Shown: positions 1 to 7,094, counted from the first letter of the stretch. The stretch: DNA of 12,996 nt from a bacterium UBP12_UBA5184 (GCA_002413145.1 DHWK01000140.1:1-12996); one strand, 5' to 3'. Translations and numbers: made by a program. Notes: generated from the sequence alone by a model not told the origin.

Positions 1-476
1 TTCGCGTGCCGGTCGCGGTTCGATCCGAGCGGCGCTGCCGAGTCGTTCACGTGCAGCGCTCGCAGGCGCTCGAGCCCGATCGAGGAATCGAGCTCGTCGA
101 GCAGCGCGTCGAGCGCCACCGCCGCCCCCTCGAGCGCCGCCGCCGCTTCCTCGCCGGTCGCCGGCAGGCGCCGCACTTCGACGCCCGCTGCCCGCGCGCG
201 CTCCTCGGCGTCGCGGCGGGCACCGCTCGGCGCTTTCGCCTCGAGCGCGTAGATGGTTCTCGCTCGGGCCGGATCCGCGAGCGCGAGGGCGGCGAAGGCG
301 TCGCCGCCGTTATTGCCGGGCCCCGCGAACGCGACGACCGGGCCCGTCACCGGCATGTATCCCACCATCGCTTCGTGCAAGCGCTCGCCGGCGGCGCGCA
401 TCAGCGCGACGTCGCCCGCACGTTCCCGGCCGCGCGCGTCCGTCTCGCGCATCTGTTCGGCGCTCAGCGCGCGCAC
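1..476 (-). CDS. Chimeric frame: NAD(P)H-hydrate epimerase (Nnr) N-terminus running into endonuclease IV (Nfo) C-terminus; partial
   Basis: The frame opens with GTG at 476-474, one base after the acpS stop, with GAGGG 8 bases upstream; ATG at 452 is an alternative. Residues 1 to about 120 read as the YjeF_N/Nnr epimerase domain, which repairs damaged NAD(P)HX. The signature GPGNNGGDA is at residues 52-60. Near residues 121-126 (ALDALL, bases about 99-116) Nnr proteins should continue with a GTG-type loop. Here the frame continues without a stop as DELDSSIGLERLRALHVND and, 11 residues on, DRHA. This is the conserved C-terminal metal-site region of endonuclease IV: His142 of the HVND motif, then Asp and His of DRH. 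The rest of each protein is absent, so neither activity is expected. The short stretch ALDALL could occur in both parents, which suggests joining at microhomology or an assembly artefact. The frame is cut at the window edge. The two domain identities are confident; the reality of the junction is not. Confidence 0.75.
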   Translation of the reverse strand, partial: MRALSAEQMRETDARGRERAGDVALMRAAGERLHEAMVGYMPVTGPVVAFAGPGNNGGDAFAALALADPARARTIYALEAKAPSGARRDAEERARAAGVEVRRLPATGEEAAAALEGAAVALDALLDELDSSIGLERLRALHVNDSAAPLGSNRDRHA

Positions 477-477
477 G

Positions 478-843
478 CTAATTTCCCTCGAGCACGACGA
501 AAGCCGCCGCCGTCGTCGCCGTGTGTGTGATCGTCAAATGGATACGCGCGACACCGTAGCGTTGCGGCAGATCGCCGGCGCTTCCGAAGAAGAGCAGGAT
601 TGGCCGGCCGCTGCGTTCGTGTCCGACGCCGACCTCTCGCCACGGGATTGCGAAGCCGAACGCTTTGCGCGCCGCTTCTTTGGCGGCGAAGAATCCGGCG
701 AGCCGTTCGGGCCGGTGCCGCTTGCGCAGCGCGTAGGCCATCTCTTCGTCGGTATAGATGCGACGCGCAAACCAAGCGAGTCGCTCCTCGTCGAAACGAT
801 ACCGCTCGACCTCGGCCAAATCGGTGCCGATTCCTAAGATCAC
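478..843 (-). CDS. acpS: Holo-[acyl-carrier-protein] synthase AcpS
   Basis: AcpS transfers the 4'-phosphopantetheine arm of CoA to the serine of acyl carrier protein, activating it for fatty-acid synthesis in the cytoplasm. The 121-residue length is typical of the short bacterial family. The N-terminus MILGIGTDLAEVER carries the Mg-binding Asp8. The second signature, FFAAKEAARKAFG (residues 51-63), carries Glu56. The C-terminal LTITHTATTAAAFVV strand matches the family's SHT...A.A motif. The start codon is GTG (843-841); the motif begins immediately, so no upstream start is needed. No strong ribosome-binding site is visible. The gene sits directly upstream of the Nnr frame (one base between stop and next start), and acpS-nnr is a common bacterial pairing. 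It diverges from the archaemetzincin-like gene, with a 94-bp gap to hold both promoters. Confidence 0.93.
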   Translation of the reverse strand: MILGIGTDLAEVERYRFDEERLAWFARRIYTDEEMAYALRKRHRPERLAGFFAAKEAARKAFGFAIPWREVGVGHERSGRPILLFFGSAGDLPQRYGVARIHLTITHTATTAAAFVVLEGN

Positions 844-937
844 GTTAAGGCGTTTCGCTGCCCAGGTGCGGCCGCCCCCGAAAGCAAAGAACCCTCACAA
901 TTCTGCATGCTCTCTCTTGCGTGGTCCCGTCACGAGC

Positions 938-1462
938 ATGATTAGCGTCGTTCCGATCAATTCTATCGATGCTTCTTTTCTCGCGCGCTTGGCGTTGTGC
1001 TTGGAAGAACGCTTCCTGTTCAGCTGCCAGGTCGAACGAACCGTGCATATTCCGCGCACGACGCTCAATAGCGTCCGCGGGCAACTGTTCTTCAACACGC
1101 TCGTCTCAAAGGTCGTGAGTGCGACGCCGCAAGCCGACGGCTTACGACTCATCATCACCGACTACGATCTGTACAAGACCTCGCATCAGTTCGTCTTCGG
1201 CGACGCGAGCGAAGAGCATCGCGTCGCGGCGGTTTCGCTGCATCGGCTGCGCAGCGAATTCTACGGAGAGCCGTCGGATCCGAACCTGTTGTTTCAGCGC
1301 ACCCTCAAGGAAGCGGTGCACGATCTCGGCCACGCGCTTGGACTCAAGCACTGCTTCAATCCGCGCTGCGCTATGTATTTTTCGAACTCGATCTTCGAAT
1401 CCGACAACAAACTCACGCATTTCTGCGAAAACTGCGAGAAAAAGGCCCGCGCCAACCGCTAG
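938..1462 (+). CDS. amzA: Archaemetzincin-like zinc metallopeptidase with HDxxH in place of HExxH
   Basis: The product is 174 residues, close to the usual size of archaemetzincins, zinc peptidases common in archaea and patchy in bacteria. The start ATG at 938 gives MISVVPINSI, matching the family's opening beta strand. The frame is open further upstream but shows no family similarity there. Family landmarks in order are RGQLFFNTL (47-55), DLYKTSHQFVFGDA (77-90), the metal site VHDLGHALGLKHC (127-139) and CAMYFSNS (144-151), then CENC (163-166). His128, His132 and His138 are the expected catalytic zinc ligands. Cys139, Cys144, Cys163 and Cys166 form the second zinc site. The catalytic base, Glu in HExxH, is Asp129 here (codon GAT), so activity may be low or altered. 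The gene converges on birA with 6 bases between the stops. Natural substrates of bacterial archaemetzincins are not established. Confidence 0.88.
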   Translation: MISVVPINSIDASFLARLALCLEERFLFSCQVERTVHIPRTTLNSVRGQLFFNTLVSKVVSATPQADGLRLIITDYDLYKTSHQFVFGDASEEHRVAAVSLHRLRSEFYGEPSDPNLLFQRTLKEAVHDLGHALGLKHCFNPRCAMYFSNSIFESDNKLTHFCENCEKKARANR

Positions 1463-1468
1463 TCGCGC

Positions 1469-2203
1469 CTAGCTTCTCATAACGCGCGCATCGGCCAGCG
1501 AGAGCGTGCGTTCCCGGCCATTTTGGGCCACGATCAGGCCGCCGTCGGCGCTCAGCCGCCGCGCGACGGCGTCGAATGGAGCGGCCTCGCCATCGACCAG
1601 CAGCCGATAGTGCGTCCCGGCAAGCCCGGCGCGTTCCTCCCAGCGGCGCGCGACGCTCTCGGGCCGATCGAGGTCGCCGAGCCGCAGGCCGAAGGCCGCC
1701 AGGATCGCGTCCAGCAACGCGTCGCGCTCGAGCCCCGGCGCCCGGTCGGCGACGAAGGCCGGCGCAGGCTCGACGCCGGCGAGCGCGGCGTAGTCGGCCG
1801 GCCGCACGACGTTCAGACCGACGCCGCAACCGATCCACGCCTCGTCACCGGCGACGCGCGAGATGCAGAGGATGCCGGCGCATTTGCGGCCGTCGAGCAA
1901 GAGGTCGTTGGGCCACTGTAACGAGACGCGGACGCCGGAGGCTCGCTCGATCCCATCGGCGACAACGAGCGCCGTCCAATAGGGGACGCACCACAGCGCG
2001 CTCGCGGCGACGGTTCTCGGGAGAATCGCGGTGAAGAGCAGCGCCGAGCCGCGCGGCGCAATCCAGCGCCGTTCGCGCCGCCCCTTCCCCGCGCGTTGAA
2101 AATCGCTGACGATCACGAGACCGGCGCCATCGGCTTCGCCGAGGAGGCGTTGCGCGTCGTCGTTGGTGCTGTCGGTTTCGGCGAGCCGGCGAATCTCAAA
2201 CAT
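1469..2203 (-). CDS. birA: Biotin--[acetyl-CoA-carboxylase] ligase, catalytic domain only
   Basis: This enzyme adenylates biotin and attaches it to the biotin carboxyl carrier protein. The 244-residue product starts at ATG 2203-2201 (MFEIRRLAETDSTNDDA). The frame is open for 24 more codons, but that stretch lacks similarity and overlaps the ndk start. The N-terminal DNA-binding winged helix of repressor-type BirA is absent, so this is a monofunctional ligase. Visible motifs are STNDDA (12-17), the nucleotide loop AGKGRRERRW (38-47), QWPND (96-100), RKCAGI (106-111, with Lys107 at the position of the key E. coli lysine) and IGCGVGLNV (124-132). A short C-terminal beta domain follows. Two departures from consensus stand out: the usual GRGRRGR loop reads GKGRRER, and KWPND reads QWPND. 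The gene is divergent from ndk, with only 40 bp between start codons. Confidence 0.9.
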   Translation of the reverse strand: MFEIRRLAETDSTNDDAQRLLGEADGAGLVIVSDFQRAGKGRRERRWIAPRGSALLFTAILPRTVAASALWCVPYWTALVVADGIERASGVRVSLQWPNDLLLDGRKCAGILCISRVAGDEAWIGCGVGLNVVRPADYAALAGVEPAPAFVADRAPGLERDALLDAILAAFGLRLGDLDRPESVARRWEERAGLAGTHYRLLVDGEAAPFDAVARRLSADGGLIVAQNGRERTLSLADARVMRS

Positions 2204-2243
2204 GCGACAGGCTCCTCCGGTGCCGCCGCGTAAGGCCGACGCC

Positions 2244-2702
2244 ATGGCTATCGAACAAACCTTGATCCTCTGCAAACCGGATGCCGTCGCGCGCGGCCTG
2301 GTCGGCGAGATCGTAGCCCGCTTCGAGCGCCGTGGCTACGTCGTCGCCGCGCTGAAACTGCTCGTCTGCGACAGGGCCCGCGCGGAGCAGCATTACGCCG
2401 AACATAAAGGAAAGCCGTTTTACGAAGGGCTCGTCTCGTTTATCACGAGCGGGCCCCTCCTGGCGCTTGTCGTAGCGGGCGCCGGCGCCATCGACGGCTG
2501 CCGCAGCACCATCGGCGCGACCGATCCGATCAAGGCGGCCCCCGGCTCGATCCGGGGCGACTACGCCCAGACGATCGGACGTAATTTGGTTCACGGTAGC
2601 GATTCGCTCGACGCGGCCGGACGTGAGATTCCCATTTGGTTCGAGCCGAGCGAGATCGTCGGGCGCAGGAACGATCTCGAACACTGGATCGTCGCCTCGT
2701 GA
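2244..2702 (+). CDS. ndk: Nucleoside-diphosphate kinase
   Basis: Ndk moves the gamma phosphate of ATP to nucleoside diphosphates through a phosphohistidine. The 152-residue product begins MAIEQTLILCKPDAVARG, the usual N-terminus, at ATG 2244. A TAAGG element lies about 9 bases upstream. Conserved blocks are YAEHKGKPFY (51-60), FITSGP (66-71), IGATDP (90-95), the APGSIRGDYA block (99-108) and the active-site motif NLVHGSDS with His117. The length slightly exceeds the E. coli enzyme, with about 10 extra C-terminal residues (EIVGRRNDLEHWIVAS). The stop TGA overlaps the GTG proposed as the enolase start (GTGA), suggesting coupled translation of ndk and eno. Confidence 0.96.
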   Translation: MAIEQTLILCKPDAVARGLVGEIVARFERRGYVVAALKLLVCDRARAEQHYAEHKGKPFYEGLVSFITSGPLLALVVAGAGAIDGCRSTIGATDPIKAAPGSIRGDYAQTIGRNLVHGSDSLDAAGREIPIWFEPSEIVGRRNDLEHWIVAS

Positions 2703-4012
2703 TCGAAGGGATGCGCGGCGCCGGGCGGCCGTTGATCGATAGCGTCCACGCCCGCGAGATTTTGGATTCGCGCGGAAATCCCACCATCGCCGTGACGGTC
2801 GCCACGAATTTCGGCGCCGTCGAAGAGGCCTTCGTTCCGTCGGGCGCATCGACGGGGGCGCACGAAGCGGTCGAGCTTCGGGACGGCGACCAAGCGCGTT
2901 ACGGCGGTAAGGGCGTGCAGAAAGCCGTCGCCGCCGTAAACGACGTGCTCGGCCCCGCGCTCGGAGGTCTCGACGTCACCGCGCAGCGCGAGATCGACGT
3001 GCGCCTGATCGAGATGGATGGGACGCCGAACAAGCACAACGTCGGCGCCAACGCGATCCTCGGCATCTCCCTTGCGGTCGCGCGAGCCGCCGCGGCGAGC
3101 CTCGGCATCCCGCTCTTTCGCTACCTCGGCGGCCCGGCGGCGGCGACGCTGCCGGTGCCCATGATGAACGTCATCAACGGCGGGAAGCATGCCGGGGGCG
3201 CGTTGCAGTTCCAGGAGTGCATGATCGTCCCGGTCGGTGCGCCGACGCTCGCCGAAGCGATCCGCTACGGCGCCGAGACGTTTCACGCGCTCGGCGCTAT
3301 CTTGCGCGAGCGCGGGATGCCGACGCTCGTCGGGGACGAAGGCGGCTTCGCACCGGCGCTCGAGACGCTCGATCAAGCCTTGGACATTTTGGCGCTCGCG
3401 ATTCAGCGGGCAGGCTACGCACCGGGCGAGCAGATCGCGCTCGCGCTCGATCCGGCCGCGAACGAGTTCTTTCGCGACGGCAAGTATTACCCGGTCGATC
3501 CCGAGCTGCCGTTCTCGAGCGTCGAGATGGTCGATTTCTATGCCGACCTCTGCGACCGTTTCCCGATCATCTCGATCGAAGACGGTCTGGCCGAAGACGA
3601 TTGGGACGGCTGGCGCGCGCTGACCGATAGCATCGGCGGTCGCGTCCAGCTCGTCGGGGACGATCTGTTCGTGACCAACACCCAGCGGCTCGCCCGCGGC
3701 ATCGCCGGAGGCGTGGCGAACGCGATCCTGATCAAGCTCAACCAGATCGGAACCTTGAGCGAGACGCTCGACGCCGTCGAGCTCGCGCACAAGGCCGGCT
3801 ATCGCTGCGTCATCTCGCATCGTTCCGGCGAAACCGGGGATACGACGATCGCCGACCTGGCGGTCGCGACCGGCGCCGGACAGATCAAGACGGGGTCGCT
3901 CTCGCGCAGCGACCGGGTCGAAAAGTACAACCGCTTGATGGCAATCGAGGAACAGCTTGGAACGGCCGCTTTCTATGCCGGCAAGCGCGCCTTTCGGATC
4001 CTGAGTCGCTAA
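2699..4012 (+). CDS. eno: Enolase (phosphopyruvate hydratase)
   Basis: Enolase interconverts 2-phosphoglycerate and phosphoenolpyruvate in glycolysis and gluconeogenesis. The product is 437 residues from GTG 2699, which overlaps the ndk stop by four bases. ATG 2711 would give 433 residues, but its GAAGGG lies flush against it with no spacer; either start is possible. All hallmark sites are present: VHAREILDSRGNPT, the mobile loop SGASTG, NGGKHAGG with the active-site His, the general-acid Glu in GDEGGFAP, the three Mg ligands in ALDPAANE, SIEDGLAEDDW and VGDDLFVTN, the catalytic Lys in ILIKLNQIGT, and SHRSGETGDTTIADLAV followed by GQIKTGSLSRSDRVEKYN. Nothing suggests loss of function. A large frame open on the opposite strand across this gene is a codon-bias shadow. 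Confidence 0.97.
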   Translation: MIEGMRGAGRPLIDSVHAREILDSRGNPTIAVTVATNFGAVEEAFVPSGASTGAHEAVELRDGDQARYGGKGVQKAVAAVNDVLGPALGGLDVTAQREIDVRLIEMDGTPNKHNVGANAILGISLAVARAAAASLGIPLFRYLGGPAAATLPVPMMNVINGGKHAGGALQFQECMIVPVGAPTLAEAIRYGAETFHALGAILRERGMPTLVGDEGGFAPALETLDQALDILALAIQRAGYAPGEQIALALDPAANEFFRDGKYYPVDPELPFSSVEMVDFYADLCDRFPIISIEDGLAEDDWDGWRALTDSIGGRVQLVGDDLFVTNTQRLARGIAGGVANAILIKLNQIGTLSETLDAVELAHKAGYRCVISHRSGETGDTTIADLAVATGAGQIKTGSLSRSDRVEKYNRLMAIEEQLGTAAFYAGKRAFRILSR

Positions 4013-4016
4013 TTTG

Positions 4017-4044
4017 CCGCTCGGTTTGCTAAGCGTACGAGCGG
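4017..4044 (+). terminator. Possible weak terminator hairpin after eno
   Basis: A perfect 7-bp inverted repeat, CCGCTCG (4017-4023) and CGAGCGG (4038-4044), starts 5 bases after the enolase stop and encloses a 14-base loop. Only a broken U-run (TGTTTCG) follows, so intrinsic termination would be inefficient. It may be a Rho-dependent end or an mRNA 3' stabiliser before the separately initiated cupin gene. Confidence 0.4.
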
Positions 4045-4127
4045 GCGCTGTTTCGCTTGAAGGGTCGCCTCCGGGCGCAGTGGGAAGCGAGGCGAACCAT
4101 CCTAACTATGAGTTGTGAGGTAATTTT

Positions 4128-4499
4128 ATGGCGTCGACAACGCAAAGTGCTCAGAAAAAGAACTTTAGTAAGCCCGATGAGACGCGTCCCTTCGATAAGG
4201 GCAAGCTGGAGATCGTCAACGTCGGCGGGACGATGCTCGGCCGCGCCACGTTCGAACCGGGTTGGAAGTGGTCCGAGTGCGTCAAGCCGATCGCAAAGAC
4301 CGACTCCTGTCAGGCGGCGCATCTGGGTTACGTCATCTCCGGACGAATGAAGGTCGTCATGGACGATGGCACGCAGCTCGACTACGGCCCGGGCGACGCG
4401 ATGTCGCTGCCGCCCGGCCATGATGCGTGGATCGTCGGCAACGATCAGTGCGTCGTCGTCGACTTCGTCGGCTTCAAGGACTACGCAAAGCCGGCTTAG
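4128..4499 (+). CDS. Small single-domain cupin protein
   Basis: The 123-residue product is one cupin beta-barrel. After a charged, low-complexity N-terminus (about residues 1-25) come the barrel strands. GYVISGRMKVVMDDGTQLDYGPGDAMSLPPGHDAWIVG (67-104) carries the turn motif SGRMKV and the PGD...PPGHDAW block of the second cupin motif. His65 (AAHLGYV) and His98 (PGHDAW) are possible metal ligands; the classical HxH of motif 1 is not clear. Start ATG 4128 has TGAGGT about 8 bases upstream, a good ribosome-binding site. There is no signal peptide. Members of this family are often hypothetical; substrate and reaction cannot be read from the sequence. Its last bases overlap the end of the convergent CoA-transferase beta gene (4496-4499). 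Confidence 0.85.
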   Translation: MASTTQSAQKKNFSKPDETRPFDKGKLEIVNVGGTMLGRATFEPGWKWSECVKPIAKTDSCQAAHLGYVISGRMKVVMDDGTQLDYGPGDAMSLPPGHDAWIVGNDQCVVVDFVGFKDYAKPA

Positions 4500-5242
4500 C
4501 GCAAGCCGGTCACCCTCGGTAGCTCGTTCTCGAGCAGATCGAAGGCGTCCATCGCGTCGAGCGCCGCGCGTTCGCGTGCGGTCATCGGCGCGGTGGGGAC
4601 CGCGCGCGCGGCCTCGAATGAAAAGCCGGTGCGTGCGACGATCGCCGCCGGATCGGTGTCGTCGCGGTACGAGGCGAGGTGGAAGCGCTCGTTCTTCGCC
4701 GGATCGCGCGCGAAGACGGCGTAGGGCGTCACGAGGACGGCCGTTTTCCCGGCGGCGGTGATGAATTCGAGTTTTTCCACGAGCGTGCGGGTCGTGTGTT
4801 CGCTGCGCCAGAGCGCGACCCGGGGTGCGACCGGCATCATCACCGCCGCGCCGCCGCCGCCCGGCAAACGCACCTTCGGATGCGCCCAGTCGCCGATCGC
4901 CGAGACGTTGGTGCGGCCGAACGCGTCGACTTGCGCGGCGCCGAGGAAGATGAGGTCCAGTTTTCCGCGCGTCGCCAGATCGTAGAAATCCGCGTTGGAA
5001 AAGATCGCGGCGGTTCCGGCGAGCAACGCCGGATCGGTGCTCGAGCGCGGCAGCTTCTTGGGGAAGACGTCGACGCCGCCGGCGACGCTTAGGTAGGTGA
5101 AGTCGAAATCGTAGGCGCGCCGCGCCAGGACGCAGGCCGCCATCGGCAGCACCGAGTTGACGCCGCTAAATGTGACCTCGTTCGGTCGAATCGCGCGCGC
5201 GAGGTTGACGACGAGGTATTCGGCGTCGCGCCGCTCAGGCAC
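4496..5242 (-). CDS. CoA-transferase family I, beta subunit (GctB/IpdB-like), lacking the usual catalytic Glu
   Basis: The 248-residue product starts at GTG 5242-5240 and overlaps the alpha-subunit stop by 8 bases, so the two are an operon with coupled translation. Fold markers of the class I CoA-transferase beta subunit are the VNSVLPMAACVLARR helix, the Gly-rich turn LSVAGGVDVFPKKLP, KLDLIFLGAAQVDAFGRTNVSAIGD, and KVRLPGGGGAA followed by the SEHTTRTLVEKLEFIT block. Enzymes that truly transfer CoA carry a catalytic Glu in an E-x-G motif after the first core strands. Here the matching turn reads VAG, so the thioester-forming Glu seems missing. That argues for a hydrolase or lyase role, as in IpdAB-like ring-cleaving members, rather than transfer. 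The substrate is unknown. It ends overlapping the convergent cupin gene. Confidence 0.85.
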   Translation of the reverse strand: MPERRDAEYLVVNLARAIRPNEVTFSGVNSVLPMAACVLARRAYDFDFTYLSVAGGVDVFPKKLPRSSTDPALLAGTAAIFSNADFYDLATRGKLDLIFLGAAQVDAFGRTNVSAIGDWAHPKVRLPGGGGAAVMMPVAPRVALWRSEHTTRTLVEKLEFITAAGKTAVLVTPYAVFARDPAKNERFHLASYRDDTDPAAIVARTGFSFEAARAVPTAPMTARERAALDAMDAFDLLENELPRVTGLR

Positions 5243-6053
5243 GACTGAAGACGCGCGCCTCGGGTGCGGCCGCGAGATGGCGCGCGAGCGCGGCGTCGCC
5301 TGGTTCGAGGTACGCCTCCACCGCCGCGTAATCGACGTCGTAATCGGGATGCAGCGATCCCGGCCACGCGCCGCGCGGGACGATCGCGACCGCTTCGACC
5401 ATGAAGCCCGGGAGGAGCGTCAGCTCCGGCTGCTGCGCGAGCTGTGCGCTGCTCACCAACCGTTCGGCGGTCACGAAGACGCGCTTCGCGGCGCGCGTCA
5501 GCTCGCGATCCCAAGGCGGCGATCCGTAGACGCGCGCGTCGCCGTTCGCATCGGCTTCGTTGGCGTGGATCACCGCGACGTCGGGCGAGATCGCCGGGAC
5601 GACGACGGTCTCTTTCCCGCTGCCGTACGGATCGGCGACGGTCTTCCAATGGTTGAGCGCGAGCAAGTCGCTGCCGAAAACGCCGGCGACGGGTGCGAAC
5701 GGAACGCCGGCCGCGGCGGCGCGCATCCCGGCGACGATCGTCATGCACGAGTGTTCTTCGAGTTGTAGCTCGCCGTCCTCGACGGCGCGCCGATACGACG
5801 GTGCGAGTCCGAGGCCGCCTTCGATCGCGACGATCCCGGCCTTGGCGCGCGAGACGGCATGCGCGCGAGCCAGGAGATCGATATCGTAGCCGGGCGAGGA
5901 CTTGATGACTTCGAGGCCGCGCGCGCCGCGCCGAACGAGTTCGCGCACCAGCGCAAAGGGTGCGCGATGCAAGAAGCTGCCCCCGAACCCGATCGAGGAT
6001 CCGTCGGGGATGGAACGTGCCATCTCGGCGAGCGAGACGATCTTGTTTGCCAT
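5235..6053 (-). CDS. CoA-transferase family I, alpha subunit (GctA/IpdA-like)
   Basis: The 272-residue product starts at ATG 6053 (MANKIVSLAEMARSIPDGSS). IGFGGSFLHRAPFALVREL (about 21-39) is the Gly-rich CoA-binding loop and helix of the alpha subunit. LEVIKSSPGYDIDLL and the LQLEEHSCMTIVAGMRAAAAGVPFAP segment (about 96-121) follow, with two adjacent Glu residues in the position where IpdA-like proteins keep an acidic residue near the active site. The GSGKETVVVPAISPDVAVIHANEADANGDARV block is typical of this subunit. It is the first gene of the two-gene operon and diverges from the GH130-like gene across about 110 bp. The complex should be a cytoplasmic heteromer acting on an acyl-CoA; pathway neighbours that would name the substrate are absent. 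Confidence 0.85.
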   Translation of the reverse strand: MANKIVSLAEMARSIPDGSSIGFGGSFLHRAPFALVRELVRRGARGLEVIKSSPGYDIDLLARAHAVSRAKAGIVAIEGGLGLAPSYRRAVEDGELQLEEHSCMTIVAGMRAAAAGVPFAPVAGVFGSDLLALNHWKTVADPYGSGKETVVVPAISPDVAVIHANEADANGDARVYGSPPWDRELTRAAKRVFVTAERLVSSAQLAQQPELTLLPGFMVEAVAIVPRGAWPGSLHPDYDVDYAAVEAYLEPGDAALARHLAAAPEARVFSRA

Positions 6054-6119
6054 CGACGGTGATCGGAATTCGCGCCCGGGATGCGCTAGGCATCCCCGCC
6101 GGCTGGGTAGAGGGGGAGC

Positions 6120-6170
6120 ATGCCAGATGAAGCTGCGATTTTTCCGTCCGAAAGCGAATTGAGCGCTTGA
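6120..6170 (+). other. Possible 16-codon leader ORF upstream of the GH130-like gene
   Basis: ATG 6120 follows a purine-rich GAGGGGGAGC stretch and opens a 16-codon frame (MPDEAAIFPSESELSA). Its TGA stop at 6168 overlaps the TTG start of the next gene (TTGA). The following gene has no good ribosome-binding site of its own, so re-initiation after this leader is plausible. A sequencing frameshift joining the two frames is an alternative. Confidence 0.3.
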
Positions 6171-7060
6171 ACTTTCGTCTCGAACGTCTCGACGCGTTGA
6201 CGTTCGAGTCGTCTCCCGAGCTCGCGGCGATGTACAAACTCAGTCCCTTCGTTTGGCGCGAGGGCGGGTCGTTCGAGATGCTGCTGCGGGTCGTCAACCG
6301 AAACGAAGACGCGTCGCAAAAAGTCGCCCGAATTCATCGCGGAACGTCGGGCGATGGCCTGCACTTCGTGGTCGGCGAGACGCCGGTCATCGGACCCGGC
6401 GCCGACGTGCCGGACTCGTACGACAGCGGCGGCTGCGAAGATCCGACAATGGCGTGCGTGGACGGAACGTATTACGTCTACTACAGCGGCTGGAACGAGC
6501 ATTGCAAACGCGGCGAATTGTTGCTCGCAAGCGGCCCCGATCTGGAGCATCTTAGCAAACGCGGTATCGCGTTGCCCGCAACCGAGCGGACTCGCAATCC
6601 GAAGGAAGCGACGATCGTGCAAGCCGCCGACGGCAGCTGGCGCCTTTTCTTCGAGTTCGCGCACGAAGACAAGTCGAAGATCGGCCTGGCAGCCTCGCAG
6701 CGGGTCGACGGTCCCTGGGAAATTTTGGAGCCGCTCTTCGATGCGCGCGAGGGAAGTTGGGATTCCTGGCATCTGAGCACGGGGCCGATCCTCGCTGCGA
6801 GCGCGGGCCCCGTCATGTTCTACAACGGCGGCACGCAGCAGGCTCAGTGGCGCGTCGGTTGGGTGGTCTTCGACGCGACCTACACCCGCGTCGTTGCGCG
6901 CGGCCGCGACCCGATCGTCCTGCCGCACCCCAAACGAAACGACGACGACACCGACATTGCGTTCGCCTCCTCGGCGATCGAGGCGGACGGTCGAATCCAT
7001 CTCTATTACTCCGTAGCCGATCAGTATTGCACCCGCGCGATCGTCAGTGCAGGGGACTAG
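6167..7060 (+). CDS. GH130-like glycoside hydrolase/phosphorylase (five-bladed beta-propeller)
   Basis: The product is 297 residues from TTG 6167; ATG 6230 (MYKLSPFVWREGG) is an internal alternative. The layout matches the beta-mannoside phosphorylase/hydrolase propeller fold: KLSPFVWREGGSFEMLLRVV, then VARIHRGTSGDGLHFVVGETPVI, then GGCEDPTM (88-95), then TYYVYYSGWN, and near the end GGTQQAQWRVGW and IEADGRIHLYYSVADQYCTRAI. The EDP motif corresponds to the catalytic-acid EDPR of GH130, but the Arg is Thr94 here. There is no signal peptide, so it should act in the cytoplasm. Family members act on mannose-linked oligosaccharides, but substrate and phosphorolysis versus hydrolysis cannot be read here. 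It ends 34 bp before the cytochrome gene on the same strand. A general GH43/GH130-like propeller of unknown activity is the fallback call. Confidence 0.65.
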   Translation: MNFRLERLDALTFESSPELAAMYKLSPFVWREGGSFEMLLRVVNRNEDASQKVARIHRGTSGDGLHFVVGETPVIGPGADVPDSYDSGGCEDPTMACVDGTYYVYYSGWNEHCKRGELLLASGPDLEHLSKRGIALPATERTRNPKEATIVQAADGSWRLFFEFAHEDKSKIGLAASQRVDGPWEILEPLFDAREGSWDSWHLSTGPILAASAGPVMFYNGGTQQAQWRVGWVVFDATYTRVVARGRDPIVLPHPKRNDDDTDIAFASSAIEADGRIHLYYSVADQYCTRAIVSAGD

Positions 7061-7094
7061 GCTGCAAAACGCCCTCTCGCGAAAGGCCCGCGGC

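Noticed and set aside
6..530. 174-codon plus-strand frame at the left edge
   Set aside because: It is the complement of the Nnr/Nfo frame and acpS; Arg/Ala-rich shadow translation.
2591..3820. Long open frame (409 codons) on the minus strand across ndk and eno
   Set aside because: It is antisense to two unmistakable enzymes; high-GC codon bias leaves the opposite strand open. Its translation has no domain features.
5089..6297. 402-codon minus-strand frame across the CoA-transferase operon
   Set aside because: It is a shifted frame of the two CoA-transferase genes, Arg-rich, without motifs; the +1 frame carries the recognisable subunits.
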